In this document: positions 1 through 6,360 of the stretch, one piece after another
How the letters are laid out: each line of letters starts with the position of its first letter
Numbering within the stretch: position 1 is the stretch's first letter
NCBI GenBank assembly: GCA_022795575.1
Contig: JAAWGY010000099.1
Span: 1-7,793 of the forward strand
Reading direction: 5' to 3'
Source: Angelakisella sp.
GTDB lineage: Bacteria > Bacillota > Clostridia > Oscillospirales > Ruminococcaceae
Length of the DNA: 7,793 bases
Translations under genes and position numbers: made by a program
The notes under the pieces: generated by a model
What the model was told of the DNA's origin: nothing
The model's input: only the letters and a program-made list of their open reading frames with translations
The model's database searches: none

Positions 1-55
1 CTGGGGAGTTTCGCTCCTGCGGGAGCGACCAGGGCCTGCGCGGCCCTGGACCTGC
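1..55 (-). repeat. Hairpin repeat, left copy (inverted)
   Basis: This stretch contains two perfect stem-loops. CGCTCC (12-17) pairs with GGAGCG (22-27) around a TGCG loop, and CCAGGGCC (29-36) pairs with GGCCCTGG (42-49). Its reverse complement matches the right-hand repeat at about 7523-7568 module by module: GCAGGTCCAGGGC, then CCCTGGTCGCTCCC, then GCAGG(G)AGCGAAA. Positions 1-23 also match the reverse complement of 7621-7643 with one mismatch. The window edge may cut this copy. No coding function is seen. It is probably a dispersed repeat of the genome; its role is unknown. Confidence 0.75.
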
Positions 56-101
56 GGCCGGGTAGCCCCGGCGGGCACAACCTGTGGGACAGGCGGTTTC
101 T

Positions 102-146
102 CCACCCGGAGGGTGGCAGGCGCATTTTGGGCCCGCCCACCCAAAA
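102..146. repeat. Two short inverted repeats upstream of sipL promoter
   Basis: CCACCC (102-107) pairs with GGGTGG (111-116) around a 3-base loop. TTTTGGG (125-131) pairs with CCCAAAA (140-146) around CCCGCCCA. Neither is followed by a clear U-run on the + strand. They could be remnants of a terminator for a gene to the left, or part of the dispersed repeat region. The stretch 56-170 otherwise shows no gene. Confidence 0.4.
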
Positions 147-170
147 GCCCCGCCCCCCACCCAGTACCCG

Positions 171-199
171 TCATATATTGTCCCACGCCGGCATATAGT
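171..199 (+). promoter_or_regulatory. Sigma-E-type sporulation promoter for sipL-spoIVA
   Basis: A -35-like element TCATATA (171-177) is followed after exactly 14 bases by a -10-like element CATATAGT (192-199). The sigma-E consensus of endospore formers is close to KMATATT, 14-15 bases, CATACANT, so the match is good at both boxes. Transcription would start near 206-207, about 25 bases before the sipL ATG. spoIVA is a sigma-E mother-cell gene in characterised Bacillus and Clostridium species, which agrees with this site. Sigma-K boxes are similar, so some sigma-K contribution cannot be excluded from sequence. Confidence 0.75.
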
Positions 200-213
200 G
201 TGGTGAATGACAA

Positions 214-219
214 AGGAGG
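214..219 (+). promoter_or_regulatory. Ribosome binding site that sets the sipL start
   Basis: AGGAGG lies 11 bases before the ATG at 231. An in-frame ATG at 207 lies upstream of this site and at the predicted transcription start, so it cannot be the real start. Confidence 0.8.
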
Positions 220-230
220 AGAGGTCAAGT

Positions 231-1751
231 ATGGAACTGAAGCTTACCCAGCAGCCACTTTTTATAAACGATGCCCTGGTGGACCAGACGGTGGAGCAGC
301 CCATCGAATGCGATGCCCTCCTGCCGGACTACTGCCCCGATATCGTCCGCATCCTTAAGTGCTCGGTGGCCCCCACCCTCACCGGCCGGCGTGCCAGCCC
401 CGGCAAGCTGGAGCTGGAGGGAATGGCGGTGATCACCGTCTACTACGTCTCCACCGGCGAAGGAGTCGCCCGGGGCGAGTATAAGGTCCCCTTCTCCCGT
501 ATTGTGGAGATGAAGGCCGACCACCCCGCCCCGGTCCTCTCCCTCCTTGCGCGGGTGGATTACGTCAACTGCCGGGCGGTAAACCAGCGCCGGCTGGATA
601 TCCGCGGCGCCCTGGTGCTCTCGGTAAAGGCCACAGGCAGCCGGGAAGAGCAGGTGACAGCGGAAGGGGAGGGGATGGGCCTGCAGCTCAAGCGGGAGCA
701 GACCGACGCCACCCGCCTGCTGGGCCAGTGCGTCCGGGATACCCACCTGACGGAAAAGGTGGAGCTCACCCACGGCAAGCCCCCCATCCAGGCGGTGATC
801 CGGACAGGTGCCGCCGCCCGGGTGACAGAGGTGAAGCAGGTGGCCGGCAAGGCGGTCCTCCGGGGGGAGCTGAACCTCCATATCCTCTACCAAACCACCG
901 CCGGGGGCTTTGACCAGCTGGAGTACACCCTCCCCACCAACACCATCTGCGAGCTGGACGGCCTGGGGGAGGAGAGCCTCTGCGATGTCTGGCAGCAGGT
1001 GACAAGCGTTACGGTGGAGCCCACCGCCGCCGAGGACGGGGAGTACCGCCTGCTGGCGGTGGACGCCGTGGTGGAAAGCCAGGCCAGGGGCTGGCAGCCC
1101 TATACCGCCCGCTTCTGCTCCGACTGCTACTCCACCAAGCATCCCTGTAGCTTCCGCACCCGCGCCGCCTCCCTTACCCAGGTCAGCCGAACCTTCTCCG
1201 AGGCGGTGGCCTGCAAGGAGAACATCCCCCTGCCGGAGAATGTGGAGGCGGTGGCCGATCTCTGGTGCGACGTGGCGGGGGTGAACATCCGGGGGGAGGC
1301 CGGGGGACCGGTGGCGGAGCTGCGGCTGGCCATCTCGATGCTGGCCCGGATGGGGGACGGACAGCTCTACTACTTTGATAAGACGCTGGAGCTGAGCCGC
1401 AAGGTCCCCTGCGAGGCGGAGGGGGCGGCGCTGGAGGCCCGGGCGTCCTGCCAGAGCTGCGGCTGGAGCTTTTCCGCCAACGACGCCCTGGAGGTCCGGT
1501 GCGATATCGCCCTTTCCGGTGTGCTCTACAGCCAGGTGCGGGCGGTGCTGCTGGAGGACATCGAGGTGGACGAAAAGGCCCCCAGGGAGGACGCCGCCTC
1601 CCCCGGCCTCTACCTCTACCTGGCCGATCCGGAGGAGACGCTTTGGGATATCGCCAAGCGCTATAACACCAACATCGATAGGATCACCGGGGAAAACCCG
1701 GAGGAGACGGAGGCCCAGCAGCGGCGGCTCCTCCTGATCCCTGTGCTGTGA
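231..1751 (+). CDS. sipL: SipL-like spore coat morphogenesis protein, DUF3794 repeats and LysM domain
   Basis: The protein has 506 residues. In C. difficile SipL is a mother-cell protein at the forespore surface that binds SpoIVA and is needed for coat and spore assembly. Three DUF3794-like segments are seen at about residues 1-110, 175-250 and 333-400. The first has the motif IECDALLPDYCPDI (26-38), and the second has AGKAVLRGELNLHILY. Residues 460-506 form a LysM domain (ETLWDIAKRYNTNIDRITGEN, ending in LLLIPVL), the SpoIVA-binding part in C. difficile. There is no signal peptide or membrane segment, as expected for a cytoplasmic coat protein. The start is chosen by the ribosome binding site at 214-219. 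It lies directly upstream of spoIVA in one operon behind a sigma-E-type promoter. It has an unusual cysteine cluster, C296-x2-C299-x6-C306, and a CQSCG motif (C407, C410). Family assignment is from memory of domain patterns; DUF3794-LysM paralogues exist, but the spoIVA neighbour favours SipL. Confidence 0.88.
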   Translation: MELKLTQQPLFINDALVDQTVEQPIECDALLPDYCPDIVRILKCSVAPTLTGRRASPGKLELEGMAVITVYYVSTGEGVARGEYKVPFSRIVEMKADHPAPVLSLLARVDYVNCRAVNQRRLDIRGALVLSVKATGSREEQVTAEGEGMGLQLKREQTDATRLLGQCVRDTHLTEKVELTHGKPPIQAVIRTGAAARVTEVKQVAGKAVLRGELNLHILYQTTAGGFDQLEYTLPTNTICELDGLGEESLCDVWQQVTSVTVEPTAAEDGEYRLLAVDAVVESQARGWQPYTARFCSDCYSTKHPCSFRTRAASLTQVSRTFSEAVACKENIPLPENVEAVADLWCDVAGVNIRGEAGGPVAELRLAISMLARMGDGQLYYFDKTLELSRKVPCEAEGAALEARASCQSCGWSFSANDALEVRCDIALSGVLYSQVRAVLLEDIEVDEKAPREDAASPGLYLYLADPEETLWDIAKRYNTNIDRITGENPEETEAQQRRLLLIPVL

Positions 1752-1758
1752 GAGGAGG
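1751..1758 (+). promoter_or_regulatory. spoIVA ribosome binding site overlapping sipL stop
   Basis: AGAGGAGG begins on the last base of the sipL TGA (1749-1751) and ends 9 bases before a TTG at 1768. The arrangement supports TTG as the spoIVA start and suggests that translation of the two genes is coupled. Confidence 0.8.
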
Positions 1759-1767
1759 ACGGCTGCC

Positions 1768-3246
1768 TTGGAAAAAACGACACTCTACCAGGATATCGCA
1801 AAGCGCACCGACGGGGACATCTATGTGGGGGTGGTGGGGCCGGTGCGCACCGGAAAATCCACCTTCATCAAGCGGTTTATGGAAACGCTGGTGCTCCCCA
1901 ACATCCAAAGCGACGCCCGCCGGGAGCGGGCCACCGACGAGCTGCCCCAGTCCGCCGCCGGCAAAACCATTATGACCACCGAGCCCAAATTCATCCCGGA
2001 GGAGGCGGTGAAGATCTCGGTGGACCAGACCGCCTCCTTCCAGGTGCGGCTCATCGACTGCGTGGGCTACATCGTCCCCAGCGCCCTGGGGTACATCGAA
2101 AACGAGCAGCCCCGGATGGTGATGACACCCTGGTTTGACCGGGAGATCCCCTTTAATATGGCGGCGGAGCTGGGCACCAAAAAGGTCATCACCGAGCACA
2201 GCACCATCGGCCTGGTAGTGACCACCGACGGCTCCATCAGCGATATCCCCCGGGCCGAGTACGAGGAGGCCGAGGGCAGGGTGATCGCCGAGCTACAGGA
2301 GATCGGCAAGCCCTATGTCATCCTCCTGAACTGCACCCAGCCCAAGGCCCCCCGCAGCCGGGAGCTCCGCCAGACCATGGAGGAGAAGTACCAGGTGCCG
2401 GTGGTGGCGGTAAACTGCCTGGAGCTGGACGAGGACGACATCCGGGAGATCCTTACCCGCATCCTCTACCAATTCCCGGTGAAGGAGGTTGCGCTGGAGC
2501 TCCCCGGGTGGATTATGAACCTGGAGAAGGAGCACTGGCTGCAAAAGGCCATCTACCAGGAGGCCCGGCGGTGCGGGGGGCTGCTGGACCGCATCGGCGG
2601 CGCGGCCCAGTCCATCGCAGGGATGGCGGAGTGCGAGTACATCAACGACGCCCGGGTGATGTCCATCGACCTGGGCACCGGCAGCCTGCGGTGCCGGATA
2701 GAGTTGCCCGGGGGGCTGTTCTACCGCATCCTGGGGGAGGCCACCGGCCTTACCATCGACGGCGAGGAGGGGCTGCTGCCCTGTATGATCGAGCTTGCGG
2801 CCATCAAGCGCAAATACGATAAGATCAGCGGCGCCCTGGAGGAGGTGGCGGCCACCGGCTACGGCATCGTTATGCCCAGCCTGGAGGAGCTGACGCTGGA
2901 GGAGCCGGAGATCATGAAGCAGGGGGGCCGGTACGGCGTGCGCCTGAAGGCCAGCGCCCCCAGCATCCATATGATGCAGGCGAATATTACCACCGAGGTG
3001 GCACCCATCGTCGGCAGCGAGCGCCAGAGCGAGGAGCTGGTCCACTATCTCCTCCAGGAGTTTGAGGAAAACCCCGCCAAGATCTGGGAATCCAACATCT
3101 TCGGCAAATCCCTCCACGAGCTGGTGAACGAGGGGCTCCACAACAAGCTCTACCGGATGCCCTCCGATGCCCGGATGAAGATGCAGGAAACCACCGAGCG
3201 GATCATCAACGAGGGCTGCTCCGGGCTGATCTGCATCATCCTTTGA
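1768..3246 (+). CDS. spoIVA: Stage IV sporulation protein A (SpoIVA), coat basement-layer ATPase
   Basis: The protein has 492 residues, the normal full length. SpoIVA hydrolyses ATP to polymerise into the platform around the forespore on which the coat is built. The N-terminal GTPase-like domain has Walker A GPVRTGKST (24-32, K30), the threonine pair T70-T71 in KTIMTTEPKF, and Walker B-like RLIDCVGY with D97. These fall at the same positions as the residues defined in B. subtilis SpoIVA. The C-terminus is the family hallmark SGLICIIL, part of the tail needed for localisation and assembly. No signal peptide or membrane span is present. The start is TTG at 1768, with AGAGGAGG 9 bases upstream and the expected N-terminus MEKTTLYQDIAKRTDGDIYV. 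It follows sipL by 16 bases and probably shares its sigma-E promoter. Nothing is truncated. Identity is near certain. Confidence 0.97.
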   Translation: MEKTTLYQDIAKRTDGDIYVGVVGPVRTGKSTFIKRFMETLVLPNIQSDARRERATDELPQSAAGKTIMTTEPKFIPEEAVKISVDQTASFQVRLIDCVGYIVPSALGYIENEQPRMVMTPWFDREIPFNMAAELGTKKVITEHSTIGLVVTTDGSISDIPRAEYEEAEGRVIAELQEIGKPYVILLNCTQPKAPRSRELRQTMEEKYQVPVVAVNCLELDEDDIREILTRILYQFPVKEVALELPGWIMNLEKEHWLQKAIYQEARRCGGLLDRIGGAAQSIAGMAECEYINDARVMSIDLGTGSLRCRIELPGGLFYRILGEATGLTIDGEEGLLPCMIELAAIKRKYDKISGALEEVAATGYGIVMPSLEELTLEEPEIMKQGGRYGVRLKASAPSIHMMQANITTEVAPIVGSERQSEELVHYLLQEFEENPAKIWESNIFGKSLHELVNEGLHNKLYRMPSDARMKMQETTERIINEGCSGLICIIL

Positions 3247-3332
3247 GGAGCGCTCCGGACCAATACCGGGAAGGGGCGGCGGGGGCCGGGGGGAATCCGC
3301 CCTCTGCCCAACACCGGACCTCAGTAACACAA

Positions 3333-3372
3333 AGCGGCAGGGCCTGTGCTTTTTTGCACAGGCCCTGCCGCT
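3333..3372. terminator. Strong hairpin terminator between convergent operons
   Basis: A perfect 17-bp inverted repeat (3333-3349 with 3356-3372) has a loop of six T on the + strand. It lies 86 bases after the spoIVA stop and 20 bases beyond the potD stop, so it can serve both operons. The U-runs outside the stem are short (GTTTG on the + strand, TTGTGTT after the stem on the minus strand), so efficiency may differ by direction. The stretch 3247-3332 holds no gene, only a 10-base palindrome GGAGCGCTCC (3247-3256). Confidence 0.85.
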
Positions 3373-3392
3373 GTTTGCCGCAAAGGTACAGC

Positions 3393-4505
3393 TTACGCCG
3401 CCCCGCAGGCGCTCTTAAACTCGGTCCAGACGCGGTTGTGGGCTTCCTCCGCCGCCGCGGAAACGGTCTGCACCATCTCCCCGCCGGTGATTCCCTCGGG
3501 CAGCGTCAAAAACGCCCGGTAGGCCTCGTTGATCAGCCCGTCCGCCGCCTTGTTGGTGCAGTAGTAGCCCATGTACTCAAAGCACTTGGCCGCAACCTCC
3601 GGCCGCAGCAGGTAGTCGATAAAGGCGTGGGCCGCGTCGGGATGGGGGGCGTTGGAGGGGATAAAGGTCCCCATAATTCCAAAGCCCACCCCTTCGGTGG
3701 GGTAAACCACCTTCAGCTCCGGGTTCTGGAGCATGGCCAGCGTCACCTGGGAGGTGTACATCACCGCCGCCCCCACCTCGCCGCTGAGGAGGTCGTCCTG
3801 GAGGTTGTCGTTTTTGATGAGGCGGATGTTGGGGGCCAGCTCCAGCAGCTTCTGCCCCGCCGCCTGGATCACCGCCGTGTCCTCGGTGTTGTAGCTCTCC
3901 CCCATCACCTTAAGGGCCATGCCGTTGATGACCCGGTAGTTGCCGATGACCGCCACGTTGTCCCGCAGCGACTCGTCCCAGAGGTCGGCGTAGCCGGTGA
4001 TCTCCTTTTCCACCGCCGCCGGGTTGTAGACGATGGTCTGTACCCCGCTGCCGTAGGGGACGGTGTACTCGTCGGCGGGGTCGTAAAACTGCCCCTGGAA
4101 CACCGGGTTGATGTTGCCCCAGCCGGTGAGCTTTGCCTTATCCAGCTTTTGGGCCAGCCCCCGTTCGATGACCACCTGGATGATGTAGTCATCGGCGATG
4201 ACCACGTCGTAATCCCCGCCCTTGGCTGCCTCCAGCCGGGCCAGCATATTCTCGTCGGTATCAAAGTTGGCGTAGTTCAGCTTGATGCCGGTCTCGGCGG
4301 TAAAGCCGTCCAGCACCTCCTGGGGGAACATCCCCTGCCAGGTGTAAAGGTTCAGGGTGTCGCTGCCGGCGGGGGAGGCCGGGGAGGAGGGGGGCGTTAC
4401 GCCGCCGTCCCCGCCGCTGCTGCCCGGGGCGGTGCTGCCGCCGCAGCCCGTCAGGAGCCCGGCGGACAGGACCAGTGCCAGCGATAGGGCGATGAATTTG
4501 TTCAT
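3393..4505 (-). CDS. potD: PotD-family substrate-binding lipoprotein of an ABC importer
   Basis: The protein has 370 residues and is the extracytoplasmic binding component for the importer encoded upstream. Residues 1-20 are a lipoprotein signal peptide (MNKFIALSLALVLSAGLL) with lipobox LTGC; C21 would be lipidated. A Gly/Ser/Pro linker (22-49) follows, then the mature fold: LNLYTWQGMFPQ (51-62), YDVVIADDY (99-107), PYGSGVQTIVYNP (150-162), NYRVINGMAL (189-198), and GFGIMGTFIP (274-283). The start is the ATG at 4505, because AGGAGG lies 7 bases before it; an in-frame ATG at 4529 lacks such a site. By my recalled alignment with E. coli PotD, W34 and Y85 are kept (W56, Y107), W229 is Y250, but Y37, D168, E171, W255 and D257 become M59, N189, V192, G276 and M278. 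Polyamine as substrate is therefore uncertain; the family call is firm. It is the last gene of the pot operon, separated from potC by a palindromic element. Confidence 0.88.
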   Translation of the reverse strand: MNKFIALSLALVLSAGLLTGCGGSTAPGSSGGDGGVTPPSSPASPAGSDTLNLYTWQGMFPQEVLDGFTAETGIKLNYANFDTDENMLARLEAAKGGDYDVVIADDYIIQVVIERGLAQKLDKAKLTGWGNINPVFQGQFYDPADEYTVPYGSGVQTIVYNPAAVEKEITGYADLWDESLRDNVAVIGNYRVINGMALKVMGESYNTEDTAVIQAAGQKLLELAPNIRLIKNDNLQDDLLSGEVGAAVMYTSQVTLAMLQNPELKVVYPTEGVGFGIMGTFIPSNAPHPDAAHAFIDYLLRPEVAAKCFEYMGYYCTNKAADGLINEAYRAFLTLPEGITGGEMVQTVSAAAEEAHNRVWTEFKSACGAA

Positions 4506-4549
4506 AAGGGTACCTCCTGTTTGGTTCAAGGTTACTGTCGGTCTATCTG

Positions 4550-4717
4550 TTAGAACCTGTATTCACAACCGCCTGACGCAGTCAGGTCAGGTCTTTTTCC
4601 GCCCTGCTGCGTTAAAAATCCTTGCAATACACCAAGTATTGCTGCGGATTTTTGCCTTGCAGGGCGGAAAAATCCCTTGCCCTGCCTGCATCATCCGGCT
4701 GCGAATACAGGTTCTTA
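4550..4717. mobile_element. MITE-like palindromic element between potC and potD
   Basis: The core is 162 bp (4553-4714). GAACCTGTATTC (4553-4564) at the left end is the perfect reverse complement of 4703-4714 at the right end. Direct TTA copies lie immediately outside (4550-4552 and 4715-4717), as a 3-bp target duplication would. The interior folds into a long hairpin: 4594-4607 pairs with 4659-4672 (14 bp), AAAAATCC (4614-4621) with GGATTTTT (4646-4653), and GCAATAC (4624-4630) with GTATTGC (4636-4642) around ACCAA. No open reading frame of note is inside, so any movement would need a transposase from elsewhere. The right TTA is the potC stop codon (TAA on the minus strand). A simple mRNA-stability or attenuator hairpin is the alternative reading. 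Confidence 0.65.
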
Positions 4718-5497
4718 TCCCTTCCGCTGCCCCAGCCGCCCGATGAGGTCCGAGAGGAGGACCAGCAGGGTGGTGGCCAGCAGCATCAGGGTGCACAGCG
4801 CGTTGATCTCCGGGGTGACGCCAAACTTGATTTGGGAGTAGATCTTGATGGGCAGGGTGTTGACGTTTACCCCGGTGACAAAGATGCTGATGATGACGTC
4901 GTCCATGCTCATGGCAAAGCTCAGCAGCATTCCGGAGAGGATGGCAGGGGTGATGAGGGGCAGGGTGATATCAAAAAAGACCCGGACCTCCCCCGCCCCC
5001 AGGTCCCGGGCCGCCTCGGCCAGGGACTTATCCAGCCCCACCAGCCGGGCCTTGACCAGCATAAAGACGTAGGGGATGCAAAAGGCAGTATGGCCAATGA
5101 CCAGCGTCACCATACCGTAGGGAAGGCGGATGAGGGAAAAGAAGGCCATAAATACCATGCCCAGGATAATCTCCGGGATCATAATGGGCAGGGTGGAGAG
5201 GTACTCCATGGGGCCCTTGGTGGGGTTTTGGAGCCGGTGCATCCCCACCGCCCCCAGGGTGCCGATGACGGCGGCCAGCAGGCAGGTGACAGCCGCCAGC
5301 AGCAGGCTGTTGCCCAGCGCCTCAAAGATGGCGGCATCCCGGAACAGCACCTGGTACCACCGCAGGGAAAAGCCCTCCCACACCGAGCTGAGACGCCCGT
5401 CGTTAAAGGAGTAGACCGCCACCAGCAGGATGGGCAGGTACATTGCCGCCAGCACCAGCCCCAGGTAGAACTGGGGCAACCTGGTTTGTCTTCTCAT
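4715..5497 (-). CDS. potC: PotC-type ABC transporter inner-membrane permease
   Basis: The protein has 260 residues, the usual PotC length. It is one of the two membrane subunits of the importer and partners PotB. It has about six hydrophobic segments (near residues 10-30, 62-85, 103-125, 128-149, 182-208 and 232-252). The cytoplasmic EAA loop that docks on the ATPase is clear at 161-180 (EAARDLGAGEVRVFFDITLP), and the PotC-typical SMDDVIISIFVTG follows at 197-209. The start ATG at 5497 overlaps the potB stop by ATGA, with GGAGG 7 bases upstream (5505-5509), so the two permeases are translationally coupled. The TAA stop coincides with the edge of the palindromic element downstream. Substrate cannot be read from this subunit. 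Confidence 0.93.
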   Translation of the reverse strand: MRRQTRLPQFYLGLVLAAMYLPILLVAVYSFNDGRLSSVWEGFSLRWYQVLFRDAAIFEALGNSLLLAAVTCLLAAVIGTLGAVGMHRLQNPTKGPMEYLSTLPIMIPEIILGMVFMAFFSLIRLPYGMVTLVIGHTAFCIPYVFMLVKARLVGLDKSLAEAARDLGAGEVRVFFDITLPLITPAILSGMLLSFAMSMDDVIISIFVTGVNVNTLPIKIYSQIKFGVTPEINALCTLMLLATTLLVLLSDLIGRLGQRKG

Positions 5498-6360
5498 AGG
5501 ATGCCCTCCAAATCTTTTACATGGGTGACGCGGCGGTAAAACCAGATCATCAGGCTGGTAAGGACCATCAGCACCACGCTAAGGGCGGCGGCAAAGGGCC
5601 AGTTGCGGGCCTGGGTCAGCTGGTCCTGGATGAGGCTGCCCACCAGCACCACCTTGTTGCCCCCCAGGATATCGGCGATGAAGAAGAGGCCCATGGAGGG
5701 AATAAAGGTGAGGATCACCCCCGAAAGGAGGCCGGGGAGGGTGAGCTTGAGGGTGACGGTGAAGAATGCCTGGGGGGCGGAGGCGCCCAGGTCCCGGGCG
5801 GCCTCCACCAGGGACCAGTCCAGCTTTTCCACGCTGGAATAGACGGCCAGGATCATAAAGGGCACCAGGGCGTAGACCATCCCCACCACCACGGCGGGAT
5901 AGGTGTACAGGAGTCTCAGGGGCTTTTGTGCAAGGCCCAGGGCCATCAGCAGCTTATCCAGGGTGCCGCCGGAGCGCAGCACCACAATCCAGCCGTAAAG
6001 CCGGATGAGGGAGCTTGTCCAGAAGGGGATCATCAGGGCCAGCATTACCCGGCGCTTCCAGCGGCCCCGGAGGCGGGCCATAAAGTAGCCGAAGGGGTAG
6101 CCGATAAGGACGATAAGGCCGGTGCTGGTAAGGGCCAGGCGGAAGGATTCCCCAAAGGTGCGCAGGTAGACCGGGGTGAGGATGTTACGGTAGTTTTGCA
6201 GGGTCAGCTGGCCGGTGACGCCCCACACCTCCGCCCGCTGTAAAAAGCTGAGCACCACCATATAGACAAGGGGCCCCAGGACAAACAGGAGGGTAAAGAG
6301 GTAGAGGGGGGCGGACATCAGCCAGGCGGGGAGGTCACGGGTCCTTTTCTTCGGGTTCAT
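5494..6360 (-). CDS. potB: PotB-type ABC transporter inner-membrane permease
   Basis: The protein has 288 residues, normal for PotB. It forms the membrane channel with PotC. Hydrophobic segments lie near residues 13-40, 74-95, 105-127, 152-176, 210-232 and 255-275. The EAA motif is at 186-209 (EAARDLGASAPQAFF, then TLKLTLP), the contact for PotA. The motif YALVPFMILAVYSS (163-176) is typical of the family. The start ATG at 6360 overlaps the potA stop by ATGA, with AGGAGG at 6368-6373 inside the end of potA. It is the second gene of the operon. Confidence 0.93.
   Translation of the reverse strand: MNPKKRTRDLPAWLMSAPLYLFTLLFVLGPLVYMVVLSFLQRAEVWGVTGQLTLQNYRNILTPVYLRTFGESFRLALTSTGLIVLIGYPFGYFMARLRGRWKRRVMLALMIPFWTSSLIRLYGWIVVLRSGGTLDKLLMALGLAQKPLRLLYTYPAVVVGMVYALVPFMILAVYSSVEKLDWSLVEAARDLGASAPQAFFTVTLKLTLPGLLSGVILTFIPSMGLFFIADILGGNKVVLVGSLIQDQLTQARNWPFAAALSVVLMVLTSLMIWFYRRVTHVKDLEGIL

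Noticed and set aside
102..146. Rho-independent terminator of an upstream gene
   Set aside because: Hairpins exist but the stems are short and no proper U-run follows on the + strand, so I list them only as inverted repeats.
207..230. Upstream ATG at 207 as the sipL start
   Set aside because: It lies at the predicted transcription start, ahead of the ribosome binding site at 214-219 that serves the ATG at 231.
2293..3330. Minus-strand open frame (345 residues) over spoIVA
   Set aside because: It is the antisense shadow of a certain gene, has no recognisable domain, and runs through the terminator region.
3243..4487. Long + strand open frame (414 residues) opposite potD
   Set aside because: It is the antisense shadow of potD in GC-rich DNA. 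Its composition (His, Gly and Val rich, no domain) is unlike a real protein, and potD has a signal peptide, lipobox and family motifs.
4506..4529. Upstream ATG at 4529 as the potD start
   Set aside because: The AGGAGG site lies between it and the ATG at 4505, and the signal peptide begins properly at 4505.
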